Below are positions 11,880 through 21,860 of a stretch of DNA of 64,000 nucleotides, piece after piece. The notes beneath the pieces are model-generated. The model ran no database searches. It was not told the DNA's origin and saw only the letters and a list, made by a program, of their open reading frames with translations. A program made the position numbers and the translations under genes. Numbering within the stretch: the stretch's first letter is position 1; each line of letters opens with the position of its first letter. This DNA is from Callorhinus ursinus (Eukaryota; Chordata; Mammalia; Carnivora; Otariidae): positions 5,481,749 to 5,545,748 of the forward strand of contig NW_020312867.1 in the NCBI RefSeq assembly GCF_003265705.1, written 5' to 3'.

Positions 11880-12340
11880 AATCATCTATCTTCCACTACC
11901 ATGAACCTAATCCAAACTTACTATTTTTTACTTCTGGTTTTGTTGCTTTCAGCCATGTCCCCATACCATTCTTTCTCTATACCATAGGAAGAGTGATCTT
12001 TATAAAATATAAATGAGGTCATGTTACTTCCCCTTCAGCGGGTACCCATCACTCTTATCCAAATTCCTCACTGCGGCTTACAAATGTCTACAGGAGCCGT
12101 CTCCTATCTCTTAACTTCTCTGTCCTCTTCTCTTCATGTACTACACTGTAGCTGAACTGGCCATTATTCTAGGCACTGAACATATCAAACTCATTCCCAC
12201 TTTAAGACCTTTGCACTGCTTTTCTCTGTCTGGAATATTCTTGCATCTGCTATCCCCTAGGCTAACTTGTTTATTGTCATTCAGACAACAGCTCAGTTTA
12301 CTTCTTCAGGCAGCCCTAAACTGACCATTCACCATCAATA
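11880..12340 (+). mobile_element. L2 LINE 3' region
   Basis: A long L2-like run: 'agagtgatctttataaaatataaatgaggtcatgtta', 'ggtacccatcactcttatccaaattcctcac', 'ctttgcactgcttttctctgtctggaatattct', 'ttcagacaacagctcagtttacttcttcaggcagcc'. This is the order of the L2 3' end. The longest L2 piece in the window. Confidence 0.8.
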
Positions 12341-12699
12341 CTCTTTTTTTTGTTAATGGTATCTATTGCTCAGTGCTTTCCTTTATCTCAACTTAGAAAT
12401 ATTCCTAAAAAAAAAAAAATCAAACTTTCACAAACAGTACAAAGAACTCCCTCGATACCATTCACCTGAATTCAACTTATCATCTGACCTATTTTTTTTT
12501 TCATTATCTACCTACCTACTATCCACTCATTCTACCAGCCTATCTACCTATCTACCTACCTACCTTTTTGTGTAAACTGCTTGAGAGTAAGCAGTAACAG
12601 CATCATACCCCCCTACCCTTAAATATTTCAGGGTGTAACTACTAAGAGCCAGAATATTCACTTGCATAACTATAGTACATTGCCAAAATAATTGACATT
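12341..12699. other. Low-complexity interval with CTAC repeats
   Basis: A-run at 12408-12420, T-run at 12491-12501, and imperfect (CTAC/CTAT)n at 12507-12566. No gene recognised. Confidence 0.6.
12507..12566. repeat. Imperfect (CTAC/CTAT)n microsatellite
   Basis: Tetranucleotides CTAC and CTAT interrupted by a central unique stretch (about 12520-12540). Confidence 0.8.
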
Positions 12700-13032
12700 A
12701 ACAACATAGCACTGTCTACAGACTTCCTCTAAAATCCAAATGGAAAAGCAAAACGGAGGGGTGTCTGAAGATCAGGACAAGGTGGAACGGTTGGTCACTT
12801 TATTACTTAATGAAATACTACTCAGCCATAAAAACAAACTATTGATACATGCAGTAACATGGACGAATCTTAGGGGCACCTGGGTGGCTCAGTCGTTAAG
12901 CGTCTGCCTTCGACTCAGGTGATGATCCCAGGGTCCTGGGATCGAGCCCCACATCGGGCTCCCTGCTCAGCAAAGAGCCTGTTTCTCCCTTTCCCTCTGT
13001 CTGCAGCTCTGCCTACTTGTGCACGCGTGCAC

Positions 13033-13069
<37 letters not shown>

Positions 13070-13435
13070 CAAATAAATAAATAAATAAATCTTTAAAAAA
13101 AAAAAAAGGACGAATCTTAAATGCATTATGCTAAGTGAAAGAAGCCAGATATAAAAGGCCACATACCATATAATTCCATTTATATAACATTCTGGAAAAG
13201 GCAAAACTTATGAGGACAGAGAACAGATTGTTTGCCAGAGGCTGGAGGGGAGTTCCTGGAAGGGATTACCTACAAAGGGGCACAAGGGACTTTTTTGAGG
13301 GTGATGGAAATATTCTTTACCTCGACTTTGGTAGTGGCTATGTGATTATCCATTTTTCTCAGAATTCATAAAACTATACACTTTTAAAAGAATGAATTTT
13401 ACTGCATATAAATAACCTCAATCTTTTAAAAAGTC
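12700..13435 (+). mobile_element. Old L1 3' end, SINE-interrupted
   Basis: ORF2 end and 3' UTR order: 'atgaaatactactcagccataaaaa', 'acatggacgaatctta' (split by the SINE at 12873), 'atgctaagtgaaagaagccaga', 'gattgtttgccagaggctgg', and an A-rich end near 13435. Non-coding remnant. Confidence 0.87.
12873..13107 (+). mobile_element. Can-SINE with perfect target-site duplication
   Basis: GGACGAATCTTA at 12861-12872 and 13108-13119 matches perfectly. The duplicated target lies inside L1 sequence. It contains a (TC)n run at 13035-13065. Confidence 0.95.
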
Positions 13436-15010
13436 ACTACAGAGATAAAGAATATAATGAGAGAACTGGGTTTCTTTAAAGCTAGTTGTACAAGAATTAA
13501 ATAAAATTTCTAGACAGGAAATGCCCAATGAACATTTTGAAGCACATATCAGAGTTTAAAAGTAGAGCACTAGAAGATAGAGCTGAGGAAATGACCTAGA
13601 ATGCAGAACACAGAGACATAAGGTAAAAAAAAAAAAAAAAAAAAAATACAAAAGATAGGAAACAGAGAATAGTGTAAGAAGATCTGACATACATCTAGCA
13701 AAATTCTAGGAGATAAAAGAGCAAATGAGAGTAGAGAAAGAAGACACTATTCAAAGAGGTCATAGATAATAATTTTCCAGAAGTGAAGACCTGAATCCTC
13801 AGATTAAAGGAGTACACTAAGGCCTGATTACCACAAATAAATCCACAACTTACCTCACCATAGTACAACTGCAGAACACCAAAGCCAAAGAAGAAAATCT
13901 TAAAAATAACCACAGAGGAAAATATAACACGACAAAGGAACAAAAACCAACCTGACTGGAAGCAGACTTCACATCTTCAGAACAACACAAATCACCAGCG
14001 ACGTGCTGATGGAAAGTAAGTGTCAGCCTTTACCCTGTAACCTCCATTAACCATCATTTAAATGAAAGTGAAATAAAGATATTTTCAGACCAACAAAAAG
14101 AATTTACCATTCATAAACTGTTTCTCTAAGAACTATTAACAGAGGTAGTTTGGCAGGAAGTAAAATTAACCTAGAAGGAAATATTATAATAAACATGAGA
14201 TAATGAGCAGATAATTTGATAATAAACCTAAATTAACGTTAGCTATAAAAATAATTACGATAATTATTCTCTTAACTAGGGGTGAGTATAAAACAAAGTG
14301 AAAATCCTAGACAGTGGTAATACATTGAGAAGTTGCTGAATCATGAAGTGTTCTAAGAGCTGTTAAAAAAAAAAAGGACGCGTATGTTAACATTTTAGAT
14401 TTTAAGTACTGTATACATATTAAAATTTAAAATAACCACCAAAATAATGGAAATGTAACAGCCAAAAAAAAAGAAATATAGAAAATATTTTTCAATCTCC
14501 AAGGAAAAGAGAAAGTAATTAAAAGGAAAATAAAAAACCTAAAATGATACCAATAGTCTAAATATAGCAGTAACCCACTGAACATCAACAGACCAGTTAT
14601 CAAGTAAAAGAATATTTCTAGATTGAATTCAAACAAAGTCCAAGTATTTGATATATTCATAAGACTCGGGTCTAAATGCTGAAAGGTTAAACAAAAATGA
14701 TGAAAAAAGGCAAATGGATTGGCAAATGTTCTAATATTATCGAAAATAGGCTTTAATCCAAAAAGCATGATTCAGGACCAATAAAAAAGGTCATTATCCA
14801 AATGATAAAGGAATAATTCATTAGGAAAATATAATATATACAACAACACGGGTTCAAAACCAAAATTTTGATAGAATTGCAAAGAGAAATGGACAACACA
14901 CAATCACAGTGGAAAAGTTTTAATACATCTTTCTTAAAAACCAGTAAGACTGAAAAGTTAGTGTAACTATACCATATCTGAACAACATACAAGTGTGACA
15001 ATTGGAAATG
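13436..15010 (+). mobile_element. Degraded ancient LINE (L1-lineage or HAL1-like)
   Basis: The A-rich strand carries fragments in LINE order: 'aattttccagaagtgaagacctgaatcctcag', 'cagaacaccaaagccaaagaagaaaatctt', 'ttcagaccaac', then an ORF2-like stretch 'ggtcattatccaaatgataaaggaataattcattagg'. No frame survives. Boundaries and subfamily are uncertain. Confidence 0.5.
13625..13646 (+). repeat. Poly-A run
   Basis: About 22 consecutive A inside the degraded LINE. It could mark the tail of a lost small insertion. Confidence 0.9.
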
Positions 15011-16182
15011 TTCGTTAGGCAGTGAGAGAATTCTGGAGCTCAAAAGACAAATACGACTTAATATAAATTTAGGAGTCATCAGCATATGGATGTGGGTAAA
15101 GCCACAGGAAGATGAGACTGCAGAATAAAGTTAAAGGGTAATGAGCAATCACCCTCAAAAGAGCACAAAATATGGAGTATGGAATATCCTCTTAATGTCT
15201 ACCTTCAAACTCCACTATTTTTATTTGTCCAGTTAGGTGGATACATCGATTTGTATAGGCAAAATGTGAGAAAACAGAAAGTGGCACAGTAAAAAGAAAC
15301 AAACCAAAGAGTTGAAGGACCATCAAATACTTGTACTGAAGTGTTTGAAAGTGACTCCAGAAAACAAAATTCCCAAGACAAGTCAATGGTTCTCCTGCCT
15401 CTCCTCCAGACACACTTTTCAAAGAGATTGTTCCCTTGGTTAGTAAGACAGGGAAACACTTTAATTTTATCCACTTTCCAAAATAAAGACGGAAAACAGT
15501 ATTTCTGTATCATTTACCAAATGTGCCATCTTCCTCCTACTTTAGACGTTACTGAAGAGCAGGGCCAGGATGGGAAGGTGGAAGTGAGGTGCTTATGGCC
15601 CAAAATTTAAGTGCAGAGCCAACTTGTGGAAGTGAGGCCACAAATTTTTTGCTGAGGTACCTCATATGCCTCACTCCAGTCCCAGCTCTGTTGAAGAATC
15701 TCTACTATTAATGTTCTTTGCGCAATCAAAGCACATGTGGCTATTTGCCCTGCTTCCCTATTTGGGGCAACAGAAGTATGCTCTGCTTTTGAAAACATAG
15801 TTCCCATTCAAAAACAAAAAAAAGAGCTACTGTCAGTTTCATCATGGCTTTACACCCAGGAATGGTATGGACAACTCATCTCATTTAAAGGGATGAGAGA
15901 AAATCAGTCTCACACTGGACTTCACACTCCTTTTCCTTTGAAAGAATAAAAGAACTATATTTCTCTTCAGACAGGCCACTAAAGGAAAACCCCATTCTTC
16001 ATGAACAAAAAAAAAAAAAAAAAACTTTTAAGAACACCTGCACACACCTCAAGACAATAATATCTGATGCAGTATCATGCCTACAATCAGTCCCAACTTT
16101 TACTAACTCCAAACTTCGAAAGAAGGCACTTAATTCGGTGCCAGGAGACTTTCACATCTCAACTCTCCTCTTTCCTGACCTC
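15011..16182. other. Unique-looking interval, no gene recognised
   Basis: About 1.2 kb without carnivore SINE or LINE text. Overlapping open frames up to 102 codons on both strands do not resemble any protein I know. An A-run lies at 16006-16024. Confidence 0.5.
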
Positions 16183-16376
16183 TTTTTTTTTTTTTAAAGA
16201 TTTTATTTATTTGACAGAGACACACAGCGAGAGAGGGAACACAAGCAGGGGCAGTGGGAGAGGGAGAAGCAGGCTTCCCGCTGAGCAGGGAGCCCGATGT
16301 GGGACTCGATCCCAGGACCCTGGGATCATGACCTGAGCCGAAGGCAGACGCTTAATGACTGAGCCACCCAGGCGCC
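16183..16376 (-). mobile_element. Can-SINE
   Basis: Poly-T at 16183-16195, near-consensus body, and a head slightly truncated at CACCCAGGCGCC (16376). Confidence 0.92.
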
Positions 16377-16485
16377 TTTAACCATCCCTGATCTCCACTG
16401 CTTAAATGAGGCAGCAAATTTAAAAGCTCATAGAAGACTCTTCAAAAACTACAAATCCTAACCTGTTCTAAACGCAATCACACAT

Positions 16486-16606
16486 GGGCACCTGGGTGGC
16501 TCAGATGGTTGAGCGTCTGCCTTCGGCTCAGGTCATGATCCCAGGGTCCTGGGATCGAGTCCCGCATCAGGCTCCCTGCTCCTTGGGAGCCTGCTTCTCC
16601 CTCTGC

Positions 16607-16639
<33 letters not shown>

Positions 16640-16689
16640 GAATAAATAAATTTAAAAAAAAATCAAAAAAAAAAACTTAAAAAAAAAAT
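16486..16689 (+). mobile_element. Can-SINE with target-site duplication
   Basis: AACGCAATCACAC (16471-16483) and AATGCAATCACAC (16691-16703) flank the element. The tail is rearranged with several A-runs and a (CT)n stretch at 16610-16630. Confidence 0.93.
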
Positions 16690-16802
16690 AAATGCAATCA
16701 CACGGCTTCACCTGGAGGCTTGCCTTCATAGGAGCTGTCAGGTAAAATGCTGGCTGCCTGGGGCTTTTCAAATTCTAAGACCTTTTAAAACTCCAAATTC
16801 CA

Positions 16803-16870
16803 GAAGAGAAAGAAAAAGAAAAGAAGGAAGAAGGAAGGAAGAGAAGGAAGGGGAAGAGAAGGAGGAGAAG
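16803..16870 (+). repeat. Purine-only GAA/GGAA low-complexity tract
   Basis: About 68 bases almost entirely of A and G, capable in principle of triplex formation. There is no SINE head upstream, so it does not look like a recent SINE tail. Confidence 0.85.
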
Positions 16871-17074
16871 GGTAAAAAGACATTTTCCCAAGAGACACGG
16901 CCTTAAAGTCTATAATTATTTATAAGTACCAAATAGCTAAGCTTAAAACATTGAATTGCTGCTTTAAATATCAGAATTATTAAAAACCTTAATTTGAAAA
17001 GTTATAAACTCAAGATTGTACTTTAAGACTGTGTTGCACAGCTAAACACTGAGCAATCAAAAGATCTTAGTCAA

Positions 17075-17280
17075 GGGTGCCTGGGTGGCTCAGTTGGTTA
17101 AGCGGCTGCCTTCGGCTCAGGTCATGATCCCGAAGTCCCGGGATCGAGTCCCACATCGGGCTCCCTGCTCGGCAGAGAGTCGGCTTCTCCCTTTGACCCT
17201 CCCCCCTCTCATGCTCTCTCTCTCTCTCTCTCTCTCATTCTCGCTTTCAAATAAATAAATGAATAAAATCTTTTAAAAAA
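17075..17280 (+). mobile_element. Can-SINE with perfect target-site duplication
   Basis: The 15-bp repeat AAAGATCTTAGTCAA occurs at 17060-17074 and 17281-17295. A (TC)n run is at 17214-17236. Confidence 0.95.
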
Positions 17281-17295
17281 AAAGATCTTAGTCAA

Positions 17296-18263
17296 TTACC
17301 TCGCCCGCGATTTTCTGGGCTATTTACTTGTAAAAGCTACCAGTAACAGATTCTCTTCATTGATAGGAGTAATGACTTTGTCAAGGTCACAAGCAGGAGC
17401 CAAGAAGAATTTTGATTTAGAGTTTTTAAGCCTGGTAACCTGTTTGAAATTACAATCTTGATCTAGACCAATAACCAAAATAGAACACTTAAATTTGTTT
17501 ATGGATGAAGGAAGAAAGAAGTCTAGGACACCAAATTCCTCACTGTGGTATTTATCCTAATAAATAAACTGGAACAACCATTTGTGCAAACACAGAAGTC
17601 AAACAACAAAATGCAAAATTAAAGGTTTTCACTAATTCTAATTGCATGCAGTTTTCCCACAAAACATATTATCATTTTAAACTAGGCCCCTTTCCTAACA
17701 TACTGCCCACCCCAATTAAATTTAATAAACTGAAAACCAAATGGCCCAAATTTGTGTGTCCCCCCCCCACCCTAGGAGCTTAGTGGGCATGGTTTGCTTG
17801 AATGTTATGGGTGTGATATGAAATATTTAAACCAATGACTAAAATTTTCCATAGAAGCCCCTCCGAAGTCTAAAAAGCTTTACCACTCAGAAAGATTCAT
17901 CTCCAGACATTTAGAAGATTTACTATTCCACTTATGATACTCTGGTTTTTTTACATTTAATATTTAGGTGGGAGGTGGTAAAGGGGGAGAGGGTGTAATT
18001 AGTTTTGCTTGTAAAACGTTCATCACAGTTGTAGTGCCAACTGAGCTATACAGCCTATTGGGGGTCTAATAGATTTCAGGGTATTATAGTTTGAGTAATA
18101 GAGGTGGGGGTTGTGGTGGAAATCAATAAATGGCTACTACTTCTTTGCACAGACCCATATGGAAGTAATCAAGCGCAAGGGTGGCAGCTGGGGCCAATAA
18201 CAGTCACCTGCAGTTGAGGGACATGGGGGTTTCAGATGGGTTTTTAATGCTAATTTCCTACAG
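17296..18263. other. Unique interval upstream of the exon-like patch
   Basis: No young repeat in nearly 1 kb. A C-run lies at 17760-17769. No promoter motif is convincing. Confidence 0.5.
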
Positions 18264-18439
18264 AAACAATGAGCTAGAAAGAGCAGAGTAACAGACGAGG
18301 CCGGATGAAGAGAGACCAGCCAGAACAATGGCTGCACCTGGTGCTGGGAGCAGAGGGACAGAGCCGGCACGCGCCCGCCGGCAGCAGAGGGCACATCTGT
18401 CACCCTCCAAGCGGCCCATCCCCCAGCTCTTCCAGCAGG
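18264..18439 (+). other. Candidate exon in a small CpG-rich patch
   Basis: The segment is preceded by TTTCCTACAG (18254-18263) and followed by a strong donor G|GTAAGT (donor at 18440-18445). It is locally GC-rich with about nine CpG in 18290-18430, unlike its surroundings. An ATG at 18328 in good context (AACAATGG) opens 37 codons that run into the donor in phase 1, starting MAAPGAGSRG and rich in R, P and Q. I recognise no family. It could equally be non-coding, an alternative first exon, or chance. Confidence 0.3.
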
Positions 18440-18734
18440 GTAAGTAATGCAAGGTCCCTAAACATTAACAGCTTGCCACACAGCAACAGGTTTGAGTTTT
18501 TAAGGCTGCTGCATTCTCCACACACACCCTTCTCCCATGACTAAGAATTAGTTAAGGAAGCAGGTTGGTTCCCTGTCAGGGAACTGTCAGAGACTTACTG
18601 AAAATCCGCAAAAAACACATTTTAACTAAGTCTGTTGGTTTATTGTAACTCTGATGTTTAAGAGAGACTAAGAAAAATCATATGGAAAGATAAATCTTAG
18701 TATTCATGCAGGAAGCATCATACTTGTTACTTTC

Positions 18735-18870
18735 TAATTTAATTCTTAGAACCCACAATAACATCTTTTTTTACTCCCATTTTACCTGTGAGCAAACTGG
18801 GGCTTAGAGGCGAAGGGTAAGTCAGCTCCTGGTTACTAATGCCCAAGTCTATACACAATCTTTTCAGTGC
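18735..18870 (+). mobile_element. MIR fragment
   Basis: 'actcccattttacctgtgagcaaactggggcttagaggcgaagggtaagtcag' is the MIR central and 3' core (…cccattttacagatgaggaaactgaggcacagagaggttaagtaac). The 5' part is lost. Confidence 0.75.
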
Positions 18871-19438
18871 CTTTCCTCCACCAGTCCTAACTACCACAAC
18901 CAAATGAAAATACATACTCTATGTCCTTGAGAACTCCAGCTATGAGAAGCAACTACACACACGTACATATACTATACAGAATTGTACCTTGCTAGGTATC
19001 TCCAACAAGCTGCTCAGGACTGAATAACAGGATTTCCACTAGCTGTTGCTTTCAACAAAGCACAAAGAGTTTCTTTTTCTTTTGCAGGTTTAGGCATGCT
19101 TTTACAAAAGTAAATCCATATGCATTTTAAGTTTCCCAGCATAAATGTGACACCACCTAAGTCTTAAAAAGTTAAACAGTTTGGAAAGCCCATCAACCAG
19201 TGAGAATATAAAAGCCAGTTATACCGCGTTATTTTTCTGCTGGAGAGAATTCCTGTATTTATGGACTTGAACTTGGAGGGAAAATTAACCCACACAGTCC
19301 GTAGTAGAAAACCTTTTAAATTACACCTTGCTGATTAAAAAAGGGGTGGGGGAATCTGTATATATACAGATAAGTATCTCAAAGCACACAATTACTCTTG
19401 GATTTTTAGAAAGGTAACAGCAGCCAGGCATAATCAAA
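18871..19438. other. Unique interval, nothing recognised
   Basis: About 570 bases with no gene or repeat recognised. Confidence 0.5.
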
Positions 19439-19608
19439 GGGCGCCTGGGTTAAGCGACTGCCTTCGGCTCAGGTCATGATCCTGGAGTCCCTGGATCGAG
19501 TCCGGCATCGGGCTCCCTGCTCAGCAGGGAGTCTGCTTCTCTCTCTAACCCTCCCCCCCTCTCATGTGCTTTCTCTCTCTCTCAAATAAATAAAATCTTT
19601 TTTAAAAA
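19439..19608 (+). mobile_element. Can-SINE with internal head deletion
   Basis: GGGCGCCTGGGT runs directly into TAAGCGACTGCC. The intervening GGCTCAGTTGGT, which contains the A-box of the internal Pol III promoter, is missing, so the copy could not be transcribed from its own promoter. Confidence 0.9.
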
Positions 19609-20369
19609 ATCAAAAGCGTTGTACAAATTAACACTGTGTAGCTATGCTTTTGACAAAGTCTGGTTTAAGACACTGCGGTCTAATGGAAACTGAACCTTTC
19701 TATCCACCCACCATGCTTCTTTGGACATGGAGTCTATTTCTGTCGTAAGTTCTGATCAAATACTGTGCCTCGTAAAGGTGCTGTGATTGCCTGAGTTGGC
19801 AGGTATTTCCAGGACTTACCCACTTTTGTGCATTCATGTACATTTTATCTCCTCTATGTGACTTTTTTATCCCTTACTATATCATCACATACAACAGGCA
19901 ATCAAAAAATGTTTGCACACTGAATGTCCTGGAAATTCATTAGACAATTCCAGTCCAAGCTAAACCACCAACTAGGGTAATTAAACTTTAGGCCAGGCAG
20001 ACTTTTTACCACTCCACTACCGTTCCCTCATTTTTCCGTTCCCTCATTTTTCCTTATCTACAAAATAATATTTGATTAGATTGTCCTTAAGATCATGTTC
20101 AATCTAACATTTTTCATAGGCCATCAGTGGGGACTTATGAGCACTTCTAGCACTGAGTGGACTTAAAGTAACCTTCAATGAACTGATTCAACCAATCTTG
20201 CAGATTCGCTTGAATTCTTCCAGTTGTATAAGATGTTTATTCAAGCTTAATTTAAATGTCATTATCCTCATCTCCAGTTTACTGACATTTTGTATTATAT
20301 AATTTCAGTCCAACATGGCCCCTTGATATGAAAAAAATCCTTGGTTGGGTCATTCCTGGAAACCAATTT
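19609..20369. other. Interval without gene, with a small tandem duplication
   Basis: CCGTTCCCTCATTTTT is repeated in tandem at 20020-20035 and 20036-20051. Otherwise nothing was recognised. Confidence 0.6.
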
Positions 20370-20377
20370 AGGTTTCT

Positions 20378-20479
20378 GTGGGGCATATGGCTGGCTCAGT
20401 CAGTAGAGCATGAGACTCTTGATCTCACGGTCATGAGTTTGAGCCCCGCACTGGGTGAGGAGCCTACTTAAAAAGAAAA
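20378..20479 (+). mobile_element. Short tRNA-Lys-like Can-SINE
   Basis: GGCTGGCTCAGTCAGTAGAGCATGAGACTCTTGATCTCA keeps a tRNA-Lys(CTT)-like D-arm and anticodon region, followed by a B-box-like GAGTTTGAGCCCC. The 8-bp repeat AGGTTTCT flanks it (20370-20377, 20480-20487). Confidence 0.87.
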
Positions 20480-20487
20480 AGGTTTCT

Positions 20488-21100
20488 TCTTTGGTCACAA
20501 TGCTTTCACAGTCTTCAGAAAGTACTATGATTTTCTTTAGTATTCAACTCAAAGATTATCTTGGTTATTACCTCAGTAACAAGCAACTAGTCTCCTCAAC
20601 TATGTGGTCCTCCTAGGACTTTTAATCAACCACCCCTAGCTGCAGTGAGTAATCTTCACATATTAAAATGTGTATCATTTACCATATTTTAATGCTTCTT
20701 GAAACTCTAGCATCAAAAGTATTCCTAGTATGGACATATAGCATATGCAAATCCCTTTTGTAAGCCCTTGACAGTGGACACAGCCTACCCTACACTTGAG
20801 CAGGGAGTCATCTTCTCCCCACTCAACCTAGGAGCATATCTCCCAGGGTGCAATTAGTGCTTTCTCACTGAAGGAGTATTATGTAAATTCCATATGCCCT
20901 TCTCAACTATTCAGACAAGTCCCTAAAGATGTTCAACTGTTCCCCTATCAAAACAGAAACTCAAAAAAAAAAAAAGAAAAACAAAAAAACCCCCAAACAA
21001 ACAAAAACCCAGAAACTCGAAAATGCTTACTGCATCATTTAGCCAATCTGGTAAAATAGAATACTTATAAAAAGATTCTTTAAAAAGTCTCCCCCACCTC
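20488..21100. other. Unique interval, nothing recognised
   Basis: About 600 bases. An A/C-rich simple tract lies at 20960-21008. Confidence 0.5.
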
Positions 21101-21116
21101 AAGAAATCTGACTACA

Positions 21117-21317
21117 GGGGTGCCTGGGTGGTTCAGTCGTTAAGCATCTGCCTTCAGCTCAGGTCATGATCCCAGGGTCCTGGGATCGAGCCCCACATCA
21201 GGCTCCCTGCTTGGCGGGAGGCCTGCTTCTCCCTCTCCCACTTCCCCTGCTTGTGTTCCCTCTCTCGCTGTGTCTCTGTCAAATAAATAAATAAAATCTT
21301 AAAAAAAGAAAAGAAAA
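21117..21317 (+). mobile_element. Can-SINE with target-site duplication
   Basis: AAGAAATCTGACT at 21101-21113 and 21318-21330. Confidence 0.94.
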
Positions 21318-21330
21318 AAGAAATCTGACT

Positions 21331-21752
21331 GCAACACTGAAAAGAAAAAACTGAATTGTACTGTCCTCTTAAAACAATTACCCAACTGACATAAGTGAAG
21401 GTTGAAGAACTTTAATATGTATTTTCTTAAGTTCCTACTTGAGAACTAGTAGAATTTTCAACAAAAAAAATTTGAACAGTGTTGTAACAAAGCAGTATAA
21501 TTCAGTATCTCACTCCTGTTGACTTTCTCAGAAGTTCTGCTCTGCTATAACGGGCTCATTTACATTACAATACTTAAAATGCTTTCCAGATCATTTATAA
21601 TCATAGCGAGGCTTAACAAAGAAAGCACATAACATTTATAACAGATACAGATGATCTGGGAGGTAGCTACAGTGAGAGTAAGGCACCCTGAAAACTAGAG
21701 TTCTAGAAAAGATCCATTCTTAGCCTGACAGTTAAAAATGCGAAGAGTTTAT
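21331..21752. other. Unique interval, nothing recognised
   Basis: AT-rich, with no repeat signature. Confidence 0.5.
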
Positions 21753-21860
21753 GGGGCACCTGGCTAGCTCAGTAGTTGGACCATACAACTTTTGATCTCG
21801 GGGTTGTGAGTTCGAGCCACACACTGGGTGTGGAGATTACTTAAAAATAAAATCTTAAAA
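21753..21860 (+). mobile_element. Short tRNA-Lys-like Can-SINE
   Basis: Head GGGGCACCTGGCTAGCTCAG, 'cttttgatctcggggttgtgagttcgagcc', tail 'gagattacttaaaaataaaatctt'. A diverged flanking duplication (AAAATGCGAAGAGTTTA and AAAGATGCAAAAGGTTTA) supports the edges. Confidence 0.87.

Noticed and set aside
14427..15085. Overlapping minus-strand frames rich in Phe and Leu
   Set aside because: They are the complement of an A-rich degraded LINE, which yields Phe/Leu-rich chance frames.
20378..20479. Possible tRNA-Lys gene
   Set aside because: The tRNA-like head is followed by a SINE tail, has lost the acceptor-stem pairing and occurs many times in the window. It is a tRNA-derived SINE.
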